DNA of 8,639 bases. Source: an uncultured Treponema sp. (GTDB lineage Bacteria; Spirochaetota; Spirochaetia; Treponematales; Treponemataceae). The first letter of the stretch is position 1. Every line of letters starts with the position of its first letter. The stretch lies in contig CAJPOL010000075.1 in assembly GCA_905372265.1 (NCBI GenBank), positions 1 to 8,639 of the forward strand, given 5' to 3'. Of the stretch, positions 1-5,721 are shown piece by piece. Under the pieces are notes generated by a model that ran no database searches, had not been told where the DNA came from, and saw only the letters and a program-made list of their open reading frames with translations. The translations under genes and the position numbers were made by a program.

Positions 1-211
1 CAGGCATCTTCTAAACACTCAGGTTAGACGTGCTTTGTATTCTTACATTAGTCAGGGATTCCGCTGTGAACAAGAGATTTTCATGCGCGCTATCATATAA
101 AGCTGCATTTCGCTTTTGTTTTCTTTCATCGCTGAATCCCTGAATGCGAATTTCGCTGCTATGCAGCTTAAGAACGTATACTTTCTTGTATATTTTTTAA
201 TGATGACATCT
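1..211. other. Gene-free stretch downstream of the CPBP gene
   Basis: I see no supportable gene here. The open frames that cross it on either strand lack a Shine-Dalgarno site, have no recognisable motif and run into the CPBP gene in a different frame. The stretch is not featureless: it holds two interleaved inverted repeats, listed separately. It could be the 3' untranslated region of the minus-strand CPBP gene, an unannotated structured RNA, or the decayed end of a neighbour cut off by the window edge. Confidence 0.5.
52..169. repeat. Two interleaved inverted repeats (pseudoknot-like topology)
   Basis: The arm TCAGGGATTC at 52-61 is matched exactly in reverse complement at 134-143. A second arm, AAGCTGCAT at 100-108, is matched exactly at 161-169. 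The order is A, B, A', B', so both pairs together would make an H-type pseudoknot rather than nested hairpins. A small GCGA/TCGC hairpin lies at 146-156 between A' and B'. The pairs are visible directly; that they form in RNA is inference. Confidence 0.4.
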
Positions 212-730
212 TTAGGCGCTTTGCCAAAGGTATGCGTAGACGAAAACATTCCAGATACTATGGAACACGATAATGATTGTGATACCGGCGTAAGGCGGAA
301 GCCGGCATTTAAGACGGAGATAGCCGAATCGGAATACAGCTCCGGCACATGCCGCAAAGCAGACCGATGCACTGCCAAGATAGCGATGTGCAGCAGCAAA
401 CAGAAGAATTGCAGGTGATTCCGTTACAAAAAGCGTCAAACGGCCGTCTTTCAGGTGAGATATAAACGGAAAATGAGATGCTCTGAACCGATGTACGCAT
501 AGCTTATACAGGGTGTGGAGGCGGTTCGGTATATACACGCGATAGAGAAGCTCTTCATAAACTGCTGCAAAGGCTACTATAATATAGAAAGAAAGCTGAT
601 CATACAAACCGGCCGGTTTCGGCGGGAGGATAAACGGAGCGGAAGAAAAAAGCGGCGGTACAATCAGCGCACAGAGTATCATACACTCAAACACCAAGAG
701 AAACTGCCGGACATAACGCTGTACTATCAT
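212..730 (-). CDS. CPBP-family intramembrane protease homolog (Abi family)
   Basis: This 172-residue, largely hydrophobic protein carries the motifs of the CPBP (CAAX protease/bacteriocin-processing, Abi) family of glutamate-type intramembrane proteases. Motif 1 is EELLYR (E59, E60, R64), motif 2 is FAAAH (F111, H115), and the last motif is HSIWN (H157, N161). The paired glutamates and two histidines are the residues known to form the active site. I chose the ATG at 730 because GAGAGG lies five bases upstream; an upstream ATG at 814 would run into ispE. The protein is short for the family, which often exceeds 200 residues, and predicted membrane segments lie around residues 10-30, 45-65, 105-135 and 147-168. 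Family members process peptides or prenylated proteins; the substrate here cannot be inferred. It is divergent from ispE, with 68 bases between start codons. Confidence 0.78.
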   Translation of the reverse strand: MIVQRYVRQFLLVFECMILCALIVPPLFSSAPFILPPKPAGLYDQLSFYIIVAFAAVYEELLYRVYIPNRLHTLYKLCVHRFRASHFPFISHLKDGRLTLFVTESPAILLFAAAHRYLGSASVCFAACAGAVFRFGYLRLKCRLPPYAGITIIIVFHSIWNVFVYAYLWQSA

Positions 731-761
731 GTTACCTCTCTGCAAGCTGAAAATCCGGTAC

Positions 762-789
762 TTGACAAAAACTTCGTTATATGGATAAT
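762..789 (+). promoter_or_regulatory. Sigma-70-type promoter of ispE
   Basis: A perfect TTGACA at 762-767 is followed after 16 bases by GATAAT at 784-789, which matches the -10 consensus at five of six positions. Transcription would begin near 796, within a few bases of the ATG at 799. This decides against the ATG at 781, which lies between the two promoter boxes. Confidence 0.7.
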
Positions 790-798
790 GCACTAAGC

Positions 799-1668
799 AT
801 GAGTGCCGATGCACTTAGTCTTTGCGCATATGCAAAGATTAATATTCATCTAAAGGTTCTTGCAAAAAGAAACGACGGGTTCCATAATCTGGAAAGCATT
901 TTTCAGCGTATTTCAATAGCGGATTATCTTTCTATAGCAAGATCGGATAATCATCGGGATTGTATCATTGACTCGCCTTTGATGCAACTGCCTTACGATA
1001 ATACGCTTACAAAAGCGTGGGATATATTTCGATCTGTTGCCAAGATTAACGGCGGTATACAGGTTCGTATACTAAAAAATATACCTGCCGGAAGCGGACT
1101 AGGTGCAGGATCTTCGGATGCGGCTTCGCTGTTAATGGCTGTAAATGAACTTTTTCACGTTCACTATACAACGGCGGAGTTGAAAAAACTTGCTGAACAG
1201 GTAGGAAGCGATGTTCCGTTTTTTCTAACGGATCCGGCAAGTGTGGTGGTTGGACGCGGAGAGCAGTGCATTCCGATACAAGCCCGAACCGATTGCTTCG
1301 GTATTCTTGTCTGGCCTGAAGTGCATAGTTCAACAAAAGAAGCATATCGATTGTTGGATAGCACGAAACAGACTGATGGAATTGAGGCGGTTCCATGGGG
1401 CGCTGAAAAAATGATTGCGCATTACCGGCTTCCGATTGAGGAATGGCGGTTTGTTAATGATTTTCAACCGGTGATGGAAACATGTTATCCGGTTGTTGAA
1501 GAGGTCTGTCGGGATTTATATAATAACGGTGCTGCTTTTGCACGTATGAGCGGTTCCGGTTCTGCCGTATTCGGATTATTTCTAACGGCGGCGGCGGTGC
1601 AAAGGGCGGCTGACAATATATCGAAAAAGTGGAAGTGGTGTAAACCATTTGTTTTGCTTGCGTCATAA
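799..1668 (+). CDS. ispE: 4-diphosphocytidyl-2-C-methyl-D-erythritol kinase
   Basis: IspE is the GHMP-family kinase that phosphorylates the 2-hydroxyl of CDP-methylerythritol with ATP, a middle step of the MEP route to isopentenyl diphosphate in the cytosol. The N-terminal AYAKINIHL holds the family lysine (K13 from this start). The glycine/serine-rich ATP loop PAGSGLGAGSSDAAS lies near residues 96-110, GSDVPFF near 136-142 gives the catalytic aspartate (D138), and the GHMP C-terminal motif ARMSGSGSAVFGLF is near 248-261. At 289 residues it has normal length. I start it at 799 rather than 781 because the promoter at 762-789 would start the transcript near 796. Neither ATG has a Shine-Dalgarno site, so initiation may be leaderless. 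spoVG follows after 45 bases and is probably co-transcribed. Confidence 0.95.
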   Translation: MSADALSLCAYAKINIHLKVLAKRNDGFHNLESIFQRISIADYLSIARSDNHRDCIIDSPLMQLPYDNTLTKAWDIFRSVAKINGGIQVRILKNIPAGSGLGAGSSDAASLLMAVNELFHVHYTTAELKKLAEQVGSDVPFFLTDPASVVVGRGEQCIPIQARTDCFGILVWPEVHSSTKEAYRLLDSTKQTDGIEAVPWGAEKMIAHYRLPIEEWRFVNDFQPVMETCYPVVEEVCRDLYNNGAAFARMSGSGSAVFGLFLTAAAVQRAADNISKKWKWCKPFVLLAS

Positions 1669-1713
1669 TCGGTTTGAATGGGAAATCCGGCAAACTGTAA
1701 GGAGGCGTTCGAT

Positions 1714-2028
1714 ATGGAAATTACTGATGTTCAAATTCGGAAGGTTTTAACTGAAAGTAAATTAAAAGCCTATGCTACCGTTACTTTTGATGGTTGCTTC
1801 GTGTTGCATAACGTGAAGCTCGTTGAAGGAGAGAAAGGCATCTTTGTTGCAATGCCGAGCCGTAGAACAAAGGCTGGAGCGTATAAAGATATTGCGCATC
1901 CTATAACGCCTGATTTCCGCATAGAGATGCAGAACAAAATACTTTCGGCCTATACCGCATATATGGTATCGAATAGAACGGAAGTAACCCCTGAGGAATT
2001 TTGCAGTAGTTTTTCAGACTGCATGTAA
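1714..2028 (+). CDS. spoVG: SpoVG-family nucleic-acid-binding regulator
   Basis: This 104-residue protein matches SpoVG almost end to end: MEITDVQIRKV at the start, LKAYATVTFDGCFVLHNVKL in the central strands, and the signature IFVAMPSRRTKAGAYKDIAHP at about residues 43-63. SpoVG was named in Bacillus sporulation, but non-sporulating spirochaetes carry it too; the Borrelia homolog binds DNA and RNA, so a regulatory role is likely. The start at 1714 is fixed by AAGGAGG at 1699-1705. An in-frame ATG at 1678 would add twelve residues with no family counterpart. It lies directly behind ispE, a gene order familiar in spirochaetes, and ahead of tRNA-Gln. The C-terminus after residue 85 is less conserved and ends in a short Cys-containing tail. 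Confidence 0.95.
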   Translation: MEITDVQIRKVLTESKLKAYATVTFDGCFVLHNVKLVEGEKGIFVAMPSRRTKAGAYKDIAHPITPDFRIEMQNKILSAYTAYMVSNRTEVTPEEFCSSFSDCM

Positions 2029-2113
2029 AAATCCTTTCGCTATTTCCATATGTATGGAAAAAATATCCGTTAAGAATTGAGGTTTTTAGCGGGTATTTAG
2101 ACAAAGTATACAT

Positions 2114-2137
2114 CGCTTTTTAAGAGAGCGTGTTTTT
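2114..2137 (+). terminator. Weak hairpin plus T-run after spoVG
   Basis: CGCTTT at 2114-2119 can pair with AGAGCG at 2125-2130 (one G-U pair) around a five-base loop, and five Ts follow at 2133-2137. This could end the ispE-spoVG transcript just before the tRNA. The stem is short, so readthrough into the tRNA is equally possible. Confidence 0.3.
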
Positions 2138-2141
2138 ATAG

Positions 2142-2214
2142 TGGGACGTCGGCAAGTGGTAAGCCAACGGCTTTTGGTGCCGTCATTCCGTAGGTTCGAA
2201 TCCTACCGTCCCAG
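2142..2214 (+). tRNA. tRNA-Gln (anticodon UUG)
   Basis: A 73-base cloverleaf can be drawn by hand. The acceptor stem TGGGACG (2142-2148) pairs with CGTCCCA (2207-2213). The D stem is GGC (2151-2153) with GCC (2163-2165). The anticodon stem ACGGC/GCCGT encloses the loop TTTTGGT at 2172-2178, with TTG at 2174-2176 as anticodon, reading CAA and CAG. The T arm is GTAGG-TTCGAAT-CCTAC (2190-2206). The discriminator is G2214 and the 3' CCA is not encoded, so it must be added after transcription. The gene sits between spoVG and rplY. Confidence 0.96.
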
Positions 2215-2266
2215 TCCCAAACCGGCTGATCCGTATAGTATAAAGAGCCGGTATGTAAACGTCACT

Positions 2267-2308
2267 ACAACAAAGGGGCATTTTTATATGAAAGTGCCCC
2301 TTTGTTGT
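2267..2308 (+). terminator. Perfect 14-bp hairpin between tRNA-Gln and rplY
   Basis: ACAACAAAGGGGCA at 2267-2280 is the exact reverse complement of 2295-2308, with a 14-base AT-rich loop, and the 3' arm runs into TTTATTTT. It looks like an intrinsic terminator for the tRNA transcript. Because it ends only eight bases before the rplY Shine-Dalgarno site (GGAAAGGAG, 2316-2324) and I see no good separate rplY promoter downstream, it could also act as an attenuator or leader control element. A weaker ACCGGCT/AGCCGGT pair sits just upstream at 2221-2252. Confidence 0.55.
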
Positions 2309-2334
2309 TTATTTTGGAAAGGAGTTTTCAATTT

Positions 2335-2937
2335 ATGGAAGAAAAGGTATTGGCTGCATGCCGTCGAACTGTATTTGGAAAAACCGCTGCTGCAAAATGC
2401 CGCAGTACCGGCCGTTTGCCTGCGGTCATCTACGATCGCGAAGGTCATTCAACGGCGATTGATGTCCCCTATAAGGAATTTGAGAAATTATTTAAAACCG
2501 TAACCGAAAGTACGCTTATTAGTATAAAACTGGATGAGAAAGACGAGTACGAAGCTTTTATCAAAGACTATCAGTATGATATTGTAACCGATAAAATTGC
2601 TCATGCCGATTTCTATGCAGTTGAGCGCGGTAAATTATTGCGTACAAAAATCAGAATCCGTTTAGTCGGTTCTCCCGAAGCGCTCAGGCAAGGGGCGGTA
2701 CTTGAGAAGGGTATTACGGATTTGGAAGTAGAGTGCTTACCGAAAGATTTACCTGAACGCATTATCGTTGATGTTGAAAAATTGAATGCAAATGAATCAA
2801 TTCATATCCGCGATATTACGGTTTCAGAAAAAGTAAAAGTTCTTACTGATCCCGATTTAGCTGTAGCAACCCTGAAATTTGCAAAAGCGGATACGCCTGC
2901 TCCTGCAGCTGAGACGGAAGCAGCGGCAACAACATAA
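2335..2937 (+). CDS. rplY: 50S ribosomal protein L25/CTC (general stress protein CTC type)
   Basis: L25 binds 5S rRNA in the large ribosomal subunit. The 200-residue length shows the two-domain CTC/TL5 form. The N-terminal L25 domain covers about residues 1-92, with GRLPAVIYDREG near 26-37 and DKIAHADFYAV near 86-96. The C-terminal beta domain covers about 97-185, with PKDLPERIIVDVEKLN near 136-151 and ESIHIRDI near 154-161. A low-complexity Ala/Pro/Thr tail closes the protein, as often seen in this form. The ATG at 2335 is chosen because GGAAAGGAG lies ten bases upstream; an in-frame ATG at 2302 falls inside the upstream hairpin and would add residues foreign to the family. A strong terminator follows the stop codon at once. 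Confidence 0.95.
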   Translation: MEEKVLAACRRTVFGKTAAAKCRSTGRLPAVIYDREGHSTAIDVPYKEFEKLFKTVTESTLISIKLDEKDEYEAFIKDYQYDIVTDKIAHADFYAVERGKLLRTKIRIRLVGSPEALRQGAVLEKGITDLEVECLPKDLPERIIVDVEKLNANESIHIRDITVSEKVKVLTDPDLAVATLKFAKADTPAPAAETEAAATT

Positions 2938-2945
2938 GTGTACAT

Positions 2946-2974
2946 AAAAAAGCAGGCATTATGCCTGCTTTTTT
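2946..2974 (+). terminator. Intrinsic terminator of rplY
   Basis: AAAAAAGCAGGCA (2946-2958) and TGCCTGCTTTTTT (2962-2974) pair perfectly around a TTA loop. The GC core is GCAGGC and the 3' side ends in a run of Ts, nine bases after the rplY stop. The symmetrical A and T flanks mean it could also work on the other strand. Confidence 0.9.
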
Positions 2975-2981
2975 ATTCGTG

Positions 2982-3029
2982 CGGAGGGTTTAATACCCCG
3001 ACGCTTGCGTCGTAACGAAGGGTATTAAA
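2982..3029. repeat. Palindromic repeat, copy A (nested cruciform)
   Basis: An outer pair TTTAATACCC (2989-2998) and GGGTATTAAA (3020-3029) encloses an inner hairpin CGACGC-TT-GCGTCG (2999-3012). The stretch from CGGAGGGT at 2982 through 3012 recurs at 5518-5548 with two base differences, which marks it as a dispersed element rather than a local hairpin. It is REP/MITE-like in form. A strand assignment is not meaningful. Confidence 0.75.
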
Positions 3030-3054
3030 GCCGACTGCAACCACCTTATGAGAA

Positions 3055-3087
3055 CAACATACCCCGACGCTCGCGTCGGGGTTGTTG
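3055..3087. repeat. Palindromic repeat, copy B
   Basis: ACCCCGACGC (3061-3070) pairs with GCGTCGGGGT (3073-3082) around a TC loop. CAACA (3055-3059) and TGTTG (3083-3087) extend the stem past a one-base bulge. It shares the core of copies A and C but has TC in the loop instead of TT and lacks the CGGAGGGT flank. Lying 25 bases after copy A and upstream of the DUF1980 gene, it may double as a terminator or pause signal. Confidence 0.7.
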
Positions 3088-3163
3088 ATTTGTTGTGCAC
3101 TCTCTTTTCTAAATCCGCATAGTCTGATATGCTCGCACACGATCAAAAAAAAGGAGATTCAAT

Positions 3164-3913
3164 ATGAAACTACATCATGTGCAGCGGGCGCCGGTATTAC
3201 AGGCTATTGTTCTCTTTTGTTTTTCAATCTATTTCATAGCGGTAGTGGCATCAGGGGCGGTATATCAGTATGTACATGAACGCCATATTCCTATGCTGTT
3301 ATTTTCTGCGGTGCTTTTTCTTATCATCGGGATAGTATATATACAGTGTGCATTTCAAAAAAAATATACCGCACAGAAGCCTAGTCATTTTTTATATCTA
3401 TTGATCTTTTTCATGCCTTTTATCGGCATTATTGTTACGCTAAAACAGGATTTCGATTTCTCCGCCCTTGCTTATACCGATTCTCTTTCCGAGCAGAGCG
3501 CTATTGCTCCGTTTTTTTCAAACCCCGAGACCGTTAAACCGGCCTTAGAAAACGGTGTTATTGTGATGAATGATCAAAATTTTGCAGCGTGGCTTACGGA
3601 ATTATATATGCAGCTTGACTCATGGATAGGAACAAAAATTACCGTCAGCGGTTCCGTGTGGAAAGATCAAGATTATTTCGCTGCCGATGAATTTGCCGTC
3701 GCCCGTATGATGATGCTGTGCTGTGCGGCAGACATGCAGCCGGTCGGATTTTTAGCGCAGTGGGCCGAAGCAAAAAATTTAACGGATAATGACTGGGTTA
3801 TGGTGAGCGGGACAGTGGGAAAAAAACAATATGACAGCAGCGCTGACCCCATCATTATTGTTGACAGTGTAAAAAAGATACCCCGTCCGCAACGCGAATA
3901 CCTTTATCCATAA
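3164..3913 (+). CDS. TIGR03943/DUF1980 (YcgQ-like) putative permease subunit
   Basis: This 249-residue membrane-anchored protein resembles the TIGR03943/DUF1980 family (B. subtilis YcgQ). Three hydrophobic segments lie near residues 11-36, 42-62 and 75-93; the remaining 155 or so residues form a soluble domain. The family signature is visible as FAVARMMMLCCAADMQPVGF at 177-196, with C186, C187 and D190 as likely conserved residues, and the two strand-turn units ITVSGSV (159-165) and VMVSGTV (212-218) look OB-fold-like. AAGGAG at 3151-3156, seven bases upstream, supports the start. In other genomes this family is paired with a UPF0718/DUF318 permease (YcgR); no such partner lies next to it on either side here. 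The transported substrate is not known to me. I see no convincing promoter in the short upstream gap. Confidence 0.8.
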   Translation: MKLHHVQRAPVLQAIVLFCFSIYFIAVVASGAVYQYVHERHIPMLLFSAVLFLIIGIVYIQCAFQKKYTAQKPSHFLYLLIFFMPFIGIIVTLKQDFDFSALAYTDSLSEQSAIAPFFSNPETVKPALENGVIVMNDQNFAAWLTELYMQLDSWIGTKITVSGSVWKDQDYFAADEFAVARMMMLCCAADMQPVGFLAQWAEAKNLTDNDWVMVSGTVGKKQYDSSADPIIIVDSVKKIPRPQREYLYP

Positions 3914-3982
3914 AAGAAATCACCGGTGCTTCTTCAAAAGTCTGTTCTCCTTTAAAAAACAACGGTTACCGTACATTTTTTC

Positions 3983-4011
3983 TTGCGTAATGCAGCTTTC
4001 TCTGTTATAAT
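3983..4011 (+). promoter_or_regulatory. Probable promoter of the double-cubane cluster protein gene
   Basis: TTGCGT at 3983-3988 and a perfect TATAAT at 4006-4011 are 17 bases apart. Transcription would begin near 4018 and leave a leader of roughly 118 bases that includes the palindrome at 4079-4099. A second, weaker pair exists closer in: TTTACA at 4052-4057 and TAAAAT at 4073-4078, only 15 bases apart, which would start transcription inside the palindrome. Confidence 0.6.
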
Positions 4012-4078
4012 CGATTTATAATCATACTTTAGAACTTATCAAATATTTTTTTTTACATCGGCCTGAGCTGAATAAAAT

Positions 4079-4099
4079 AAGACTAATGACATTAGTCTT
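4079..4099. promoter_or_regulatory. 9-bp perfect palindrome, candidate operator
   Basis: AAGACTAAT (4079-4087) and ATTAGTCTT (4091-4099) are exact reverse complements around GAC, 36 bases before the start codon. The A+T-rich dyad has the size and symmetry of a dimeric repressor site and loosely resembles Fur/PerR-type operators, but I cannot assign a regulator. As RNA it would form a hairpin with a three-base loop and no T-run, so it is unlikely to be a terminator. Confidence 0.5.
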
Positions 4100-4135
4100 G
4101 AATCGTATCAGTAAAGGCGCAAAGGAGTATGCACT

Positions 4136-5407
4136 ATGGATAATCATGCGATGTGGCAGGATTTAGGAATGGATGTAAAGACACACGATCTGCTCTGCGA
4201 GGCATTGCCTCAGGCATTTGGAGATGTGTATTTATCGCAAAAGAACCGGCCTAAGGGAATGGACTATTTCAACATGGTTGTGGCCGACATTCACGGTATC
4301 AGACCCGCCGAATTGATCGCCTTTCAGAAAACCGGAGGAAAGGTTGTCGGCAGTTTTTGTATCCATGTTCCCGATGAGGTCGTCATTGCAGCCGGGGCAA
4401 TTGCAACAGGACTATGCAGCGGCTCGCAGTTTTGGGTACCCGGCGGCGAAAAGGTATTGCCTACCGCGACCTGCCCGCTCATCAAGGCCTCGCTCGGCGC
4501 CCGGTTTGATCGCACCTGTCCGTTTTTTAGGATTTGTGATCTTTTTGTCGGAGAAACGACCTGCGACGGCAAGAAAAAAGCGTGGGAAATCCTTGCGGAG
4601 GATGCCCCTATGTACATCATGGATATTCCGCAGCAAAAACGCCCAGCCGACTTTACAAAATGGGAAGATGAAATTCACGGTTATATCAAAAAAATGGAAG
4701 AATTAACCGGCAATAAAATCACCGCAGAAAAATTGCACGATGCGATTGTGTTGGTCAACAACAAACGCCGTGCATTACAACGGCTCAATGCGGTACGGAA
4801 AGCAAAAAACGTCCCCATTAGCGGCCGTGATGTACTGCTTATCCATCAAATTGCTTTCTATGATGATCCTGCGCGGTTTACACAGATGGTGAATAACCTT
4901 TGCGATGAGCTTGAGGAGCGGATTAAAAACGGCGCATCCGTGTATAATGACAATACAAAGCGGATATTGCTGACAGGTACACCGCTTTCAATTCCGAACT
5001 GGAAACTGCATCAGATTATCGAAACCAACGGCGGGGCGGTTATTTGCGAGGAAATGTGCACCGGCATCCGCTATTGCGAAGCCTTAGTCGATGAAACGGG
5101 CACGAATATTGACGGTATGGTTAAGGATCTAGCCAAGCGCTATCTCGGTCATATCAACTGCGCTTGTTTTACGCCCAATAAGGAAAGAATCGAAGATATT
5201 AAACGGCTTTCCGCCGAATACAAAGCAGACGGCGTTATCGACGTTAATCTGAAGTTTTGTAATCTTTACGATACTGAAGGCTTTTTTGTGGAGCGTGCGA
5301 TGAAAGAGGCTGATATACCCTGTCTCGGCATCGAAACCGACTATACCAATGAAGACGCCGAACAGCTTAAAACCAGAATAGGTGCATTTGTCGAAATGCT
5401 TGATTGA
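4136..5407 (+). CDS. 2-hydroxyacyl-CoA dehydratase D-like, double-cubane cluster protein type
   Basis: This 423-residue protein belongs to the HgdB/2-hydroxyacyl-CoA dehydratase D family and closely resembles the branch of E. coli YjiM and the Carboxydothermus double-cubane cluster protein, which binds an [8Fe-9S] cluster and performs low-potential reductions. Shared landmarks are GSFCIHVPDEVVIAAGA (72-88), TCPLIKAS (112-119), CPFFRICDLFVGETTCDGKK (128-147), a second domain beginning near ILLTGTP (277-283), ICEEMCTG (303-310), CACFTPN (342-348), FCNLYDTEG (374-382) and a C-terminal GIETDYTNED (398-407). Cysteines 75, 113, 128, 134, 143, 304, 308, 342, 344 and 375 sit in these motifs and include the likely cluster ligands. 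It is about 40 residues longer than YjiM at the N-terminus. AAAGGAG at 4121-4127 supports the start. Such proteins need an ATP-driven BadF/HgdC-type activator, and none is encoded beside it. The physiological substrate is unknown. Confidence 0.88.
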   Translation: MDNHAMWQDLGMDVKTHDLLCEALPQAFGDVYLSQKNRPKGMDYFNMVVADIHGIRPAELIAFQKTGGKVVGSFCIHVPDEVVIAAGAIATGLCSGSQFWVPGGEKVLPTATCPLIKASLGARFDRTCPFFRICDLFVGETTCDGKKKAWEILAEDAPMYIMDIPQQKRPADFTKWEDEIHGYIKKMEELTGNKITAEKLHDAIVLVNNKRRALQRLNAVRKAKNVPISGRDVLLIHQIAFYDDPARFTQMVNNLCDELEERIKNGASVYNDNTKRILLTGTPLSIPNWKLHQIIETNGGAVICEEMCTGIRYCEALVDETGTNIDGMVKDLAKRYLGHINCACFTPNKERIEDIKRLSAEYKADGVIDVNLKFCNLYDTEGFFVERAMKEADIPCLGIETDYTNEDAEQLKTRIGAFVEMLD

Positions 5408-5431
5408 ACTGCATGAGCGGCGGGGCTGTCC

Positions 5432-5448
5432 AAAAACTTCAAGTTTTT
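5432..5448. terminator. AT-rich hairpin after the double-cubane protein gene
   Basis: AAAAACTT (5432-5439) and AAGTTTTT (5441-5448) form a near-perfect palindrome about 25 bases after the stop codon. As RNA the stem would be six base pairs with a five-base loop, with the T-run inside the 3' arm. It probably contributes to termination with the stronger hairpin just downstream. Confidence 0.45.
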
Positions 5449-5481
5449 AGAGGTTTTCCTTAGACTTAGTTGCGATGTTGT

Positions 5482-5515
5482 GATTAAAAATGTACTTCCT
5501 TGTACATTTTTAATC
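5482..5515. terminator. Strong 14-bp bidirectional hairpin between convergent genes
   Basis: GATTAAAAATGTAC (5482-5495) and its exact reverse complement (5502-5515) flank a TTCCTT loop. Each 3' arm contains TTTTT, so the hairpin can act on either strand. It lies between the convergent double-cubane protein gene and the minus-strand exported-protein cluster and ends at the last base of the minus-strand ORF. It could equally be the arm of a dispersed element, since it abuts repeat copy C. Confidence 0.6.
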
Positions 5516-5721
5516 TACGGAGGGTCTAATTCCCCGACGCTTGCGTCGGGGTGATTCATTTCTTCACCGCAGTATGGGCAGATTTTGTATTCATCGCTCT
5601 GCTCCATCGTTTTATTTTCTTCGTTGTAAATCGTATCAACCGACATGTTCTCTATCAAATAATAAACGGTCGTTTTATACTGCCGCCATTTTGCCAGATG
5701 CTCATTTACTACAACATACAT
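5515..5721 (-). CDS. Small CPYCGEE zinc-knuckle ORF, possibly truncated
   Basis: I do not recognise a family. The 68-residue frame begins at an ATG directly abutting the TAA of the preceding gene, in the same frame, with no Shine-Dalgarno site. Near the end it has KICPYCGEE (about residues 47-55), one half of a zinc-ribbon; proteins with this motif normally have a second CxxC within about 20 residues. Here, just after the knuckle, the sequence runs into palindromic repeat copy C, which encodes the final PDASVGELDPP. The second metal-binding half is missing, so the gene may have been cut by repeat insertion. It might be translated by reinitiation, be a short protein starting at an internal Met such as MEQSD, or be a remnant. 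Confidence 0.45.
   Translation of the reverse strand: MYVVVNEHLAKWRQYKTTVYYLIENMSVDTIYNEENKTMEQSDEYKICPYCGEEMNHPDASVGELDPP
5518..5551. repeat. Palindromic repeat, copy C
   Basis: CCCCGACGC (5532-5540) and GCGTCGGGG (5543-5551) flank a TT loop, preceded by CGGAGGGT at 5518-5525. The stretch 5518-5548 matches copy A at 2982-3012 with two differences. It lacks copy A's outer GGGTATTAAA arm. Read on the minus strand it encodes the tail of the small zinc-knuckle ORF. Confidence 0.75.

Noticed and set aside
116..418. 100-codon plus-strand open frame across the CPBP gene end
   Set aside because: It overlaps the CPBP catalytic region in antisense and shows no initiation signal or recognisable domain.
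781..798. Upstream ATG of ispE at 781 (six extra residues)
   Set aside because: It lies between the -35 and -10 boxes of the apparent ispE promoter and has no ribosome binding site.
731..814. Longer CPBP protein starting at 814 on the minus strand
   Set aside because: The extra 28 residues would overlap the ispE start, have no family resemblance, and the ATG at 730 has its own GAGAGG site.
1678..1713. Longer SpoVG starting at 1678
   Set aside because: The AAGGAGG site serves the ATG at 1714, and the SpoVG family begins with MEITDV-like sequence.
2302..2334. Longer L25 starting at 2302
   Set aside because: That start is buried in the hairpin arm and lacks a ribosome binding site; L25 begins naturally at 2335.
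2982..3087. Copies A and B read as a CRISPR-like repeat pair
   Set aside because: There are only two adjacent copies, they differ in flanks and loop, there is no uniform spacer and no cas gene nearby.
3093..3133. Promoter for the DUF1980 gene
   Set aside because: The candidate boxes (TTGTGC, CATAGT, TATGCT) match poorly or have the wrong spacing.
3962..3980. Possible terminator after the DUF1980 gene (ACGG-TTA-CCGT then a T-run)
   Set aside because: The stem is only four base pairs with extra bases before the Ts, too weak to list as a feature.
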